This document shows positions 39,188-40,390 of a stretch of 40,390 nucleotides of DNA, piece after piece (position 1 is the first letter of the stretch; each line of letters begins with the position of its first letter). This stretch comes from an uncultured Parabacteroides sp. GTDB lineage: Bacteria > Bacteroidota > Bacteroidia > Bacteroidales > Tannerellaceae. Under the pieces are notes generated by a model. That model was not told the DNA's origin. It searched no databases and saw only the letters and a list, made by a program, of their open reading frames with translations. The DNA lies in assembly GCA_947036995.1 (NCBI GenBank), contig CAMQTD010000005.1, positions 1-40,390 on the forward strand. Direction: 5' to 3'. The position numbers and the translations under genes were made by a program.

Positions 39188-40390
39188 TTAAAACATGGAT
39201 ACTACGCGTTTCACACCTGCGATGAATAGGTCGATCTCCTCCTTTGTGTTGTAGAAGGCGAAAGATGCACGTACCGTTCCTTCGATGCCCAAACGGTGCA
39301 TAAGCGGTTCGGCACAGTGATGACCCGTGCGCACGGCAATGCCTAAGCGGTCGAGTAGCATACCCATATCGTAGTGATGAATATCGTTTACAAGAAAGGA
39401 GATCACGCCACTTTTATGTGCCGCTGTTCCAAAAAAGCGAATGCCTTCGATCTCGTTTAGTTGGTTGGTAGCATATTGGAGGAGTTCGTCCTCGTAGGCT
39501 GCTATTTCGTTTATGCCGAACGATTCTACATATTCCAATGCGCGGGCAAAGGCGGTAGAGCCGATATAGTCTGGCGTGCCAGCTTCGAATTTATAGGGCA
39601 GTTCGTTGAATGTTGTCTTCTCGAACGTAACCGTTGCAATCATCTCGCCACCGCCTTGGTAGGGGGGAAGTTGGTTGAGGAGTTCTTCTTTGCCGTATAA
39701 TATGCCGATGCCTGTTGGTCCGTATAGTTTGTGGGCAGAGAATACGTAGAAGTCTGCATCCATCTTTTGCACATCCACGGCGGTGTGTGCCACGGCTTGT
39801 GCGCCGTCGATCAGTACGAGCGCATTATTTGCGTGTGCGATGGCGATAAGCTCTTCCACAGGATTTACTGTGCCGAGTACGTTGGATACGTGTGCGATGG
39901 ATACAAGTTTAGTGCGCTCGCTGAATAGTGCGCGGTAGGCGTCCATATCCAATTCGCCACTGTCAGTAATGGGCGCAACTTTGAGGGTGATGCCTTGGCG
40001 TGCTGCTTGCATCTGCCAAGGGACGATGTTGGAGTGGTGCTCCATTTCGGAGATAATCACTTCGTCTCCCTCCTCCATAAAGGCATCGCAGAAAGAGGAT
40101 GCTACGAGGTTGATCGATTCCGTTGTGCCACGCGTAAAGATTACTTCGTGTGCATGTGCAGCGCCGATGAATGTTTGTATTTTCTTGCGCGCCTCTTCGT
40201 GTGCGGTGGTTGCCTCTTGACTGAGGAAGTGGACGCCACGGTGTATGTTGGCGTTTGTATTATAATACCCGTCTACGATCTGCTGCACCACACAGGCTGG
40301 TTTCTGGGTGGTAGCGGCATTGTCGAAGTAGATAAGATCCTTTCCGTGCACTTGGCGGGAGAGGATCGGGAAGTCGTTCCGTATGGATTG
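39188..40390 (-). CDS. sufS: SufS-like cysteine desulfurase (5' end beyond window)
   Basis: IYFDNAATTQKP; NIHRGVHFLSQEAT; FTRGTTESINLVA; FYVFSAHKLYGPTGIGILYGK (PLP lysine); VRTGHHCAEPLM. Upstream frame reads SIRNDFPILSRQVHGKDLIYFDN to the edge. Confidence 0.93.
   Translation of the reverse strand, partial: QSIRNDFPILSRQVHGKDLIYFDNAATTQKPACVVQQIVDGYYNTNANIHRGVHFLSQEATTAHEEARKKIQTFIGAAHAHEVIFTRGTTESINLVASSFCDAFMEEGDEVIISEMEHHSNIVPWQMQAARQGITLKVAPITDSGELDMDAYRALFSERTKLVSIAHVSNVLGTVNPVEELIAIAHANNALVLIDGAQAVAHTAVDVQKMDADFYVFSAHKLYGPTGIGILYGKEELLNQLPPYQGGGEMIATVTFEKTTFNELPYKFEAGTPDYIGSTAFARALEYVESFGINEIAAYEDELLQYATNQLNEIEGIRFFGTAAHKSGVISFLVNDIHHYDMGMLLDRLGIAVRTGHHCAEPLMHRLGIEGTVRASFAFYNTKEEIDLFIAGVKRVVSMF

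Noticed and set aside
38579-40390. Visibly higher GC in rnhB/sufS compared with the PUL as a sign of horizontal transfer
   Set aside because: These are core genes; the contrast more likely reflects a low-GC PUL, and I could not compute composition or codon statistics.

Overview
The window is a Bacteroidota-type chromosomal segment. From left to right: (1) the 3' end of an RNase R gene; (2) a polysaccharide utilisation locus (PUL, ~0.6-22.4 kb), mostly on the minus strand, with an ECF sigma factor, a FecR anti-sigma factor, a SusC with an N-terminal STN domain, SusD, a SusE-position lipoprotein with two tandem ~90-aa repeats, two clan GH-A-like hydrolases of uncertain family, two GH2 + sulfatase pairs, and a third sulfatase on the plus strand; (3) a threonine operon: fused aspartokinase/homoserine dehydrogenase, a phosphoglycerate-mutase-like protein in the homoserine-kinase position, and threonine synthase; (4) housekeeping genes: Lrp-family regulator, GNAT acetyltransferase, ExbD/ExbD/membrane protein/ExbB, tRNA-Ser(GGA), TatD, polyprenyl synthetase, TonB, Cmk, IspH, PepD, RNase HII and a SufS-like cysteine desulfurase cut by the window edge. 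The least expected material is non-coding or decayed. Two eroded insertion sequences lie between fecR and susC and are not captured as genes in the ORF track. One is IS30-like, with 30-bp ends matching at 28/30 positions, and it stops 25 bp from the susC start codon. The other is IS5-like, with four in-frame stops. A 4 x 22-bp GACC/GGTC tandem repeat array of unknown function lies between the sigma factor and the thr operon. I found no clearly new multi-gene system. The best candidates for new biology are the two unassigned GH-A enzymes in a sulfated-glycan PUL, the IS-rewired susC upstream region, and the 22-bp repeat array. All family calls are from reading motifs; no database search was run.
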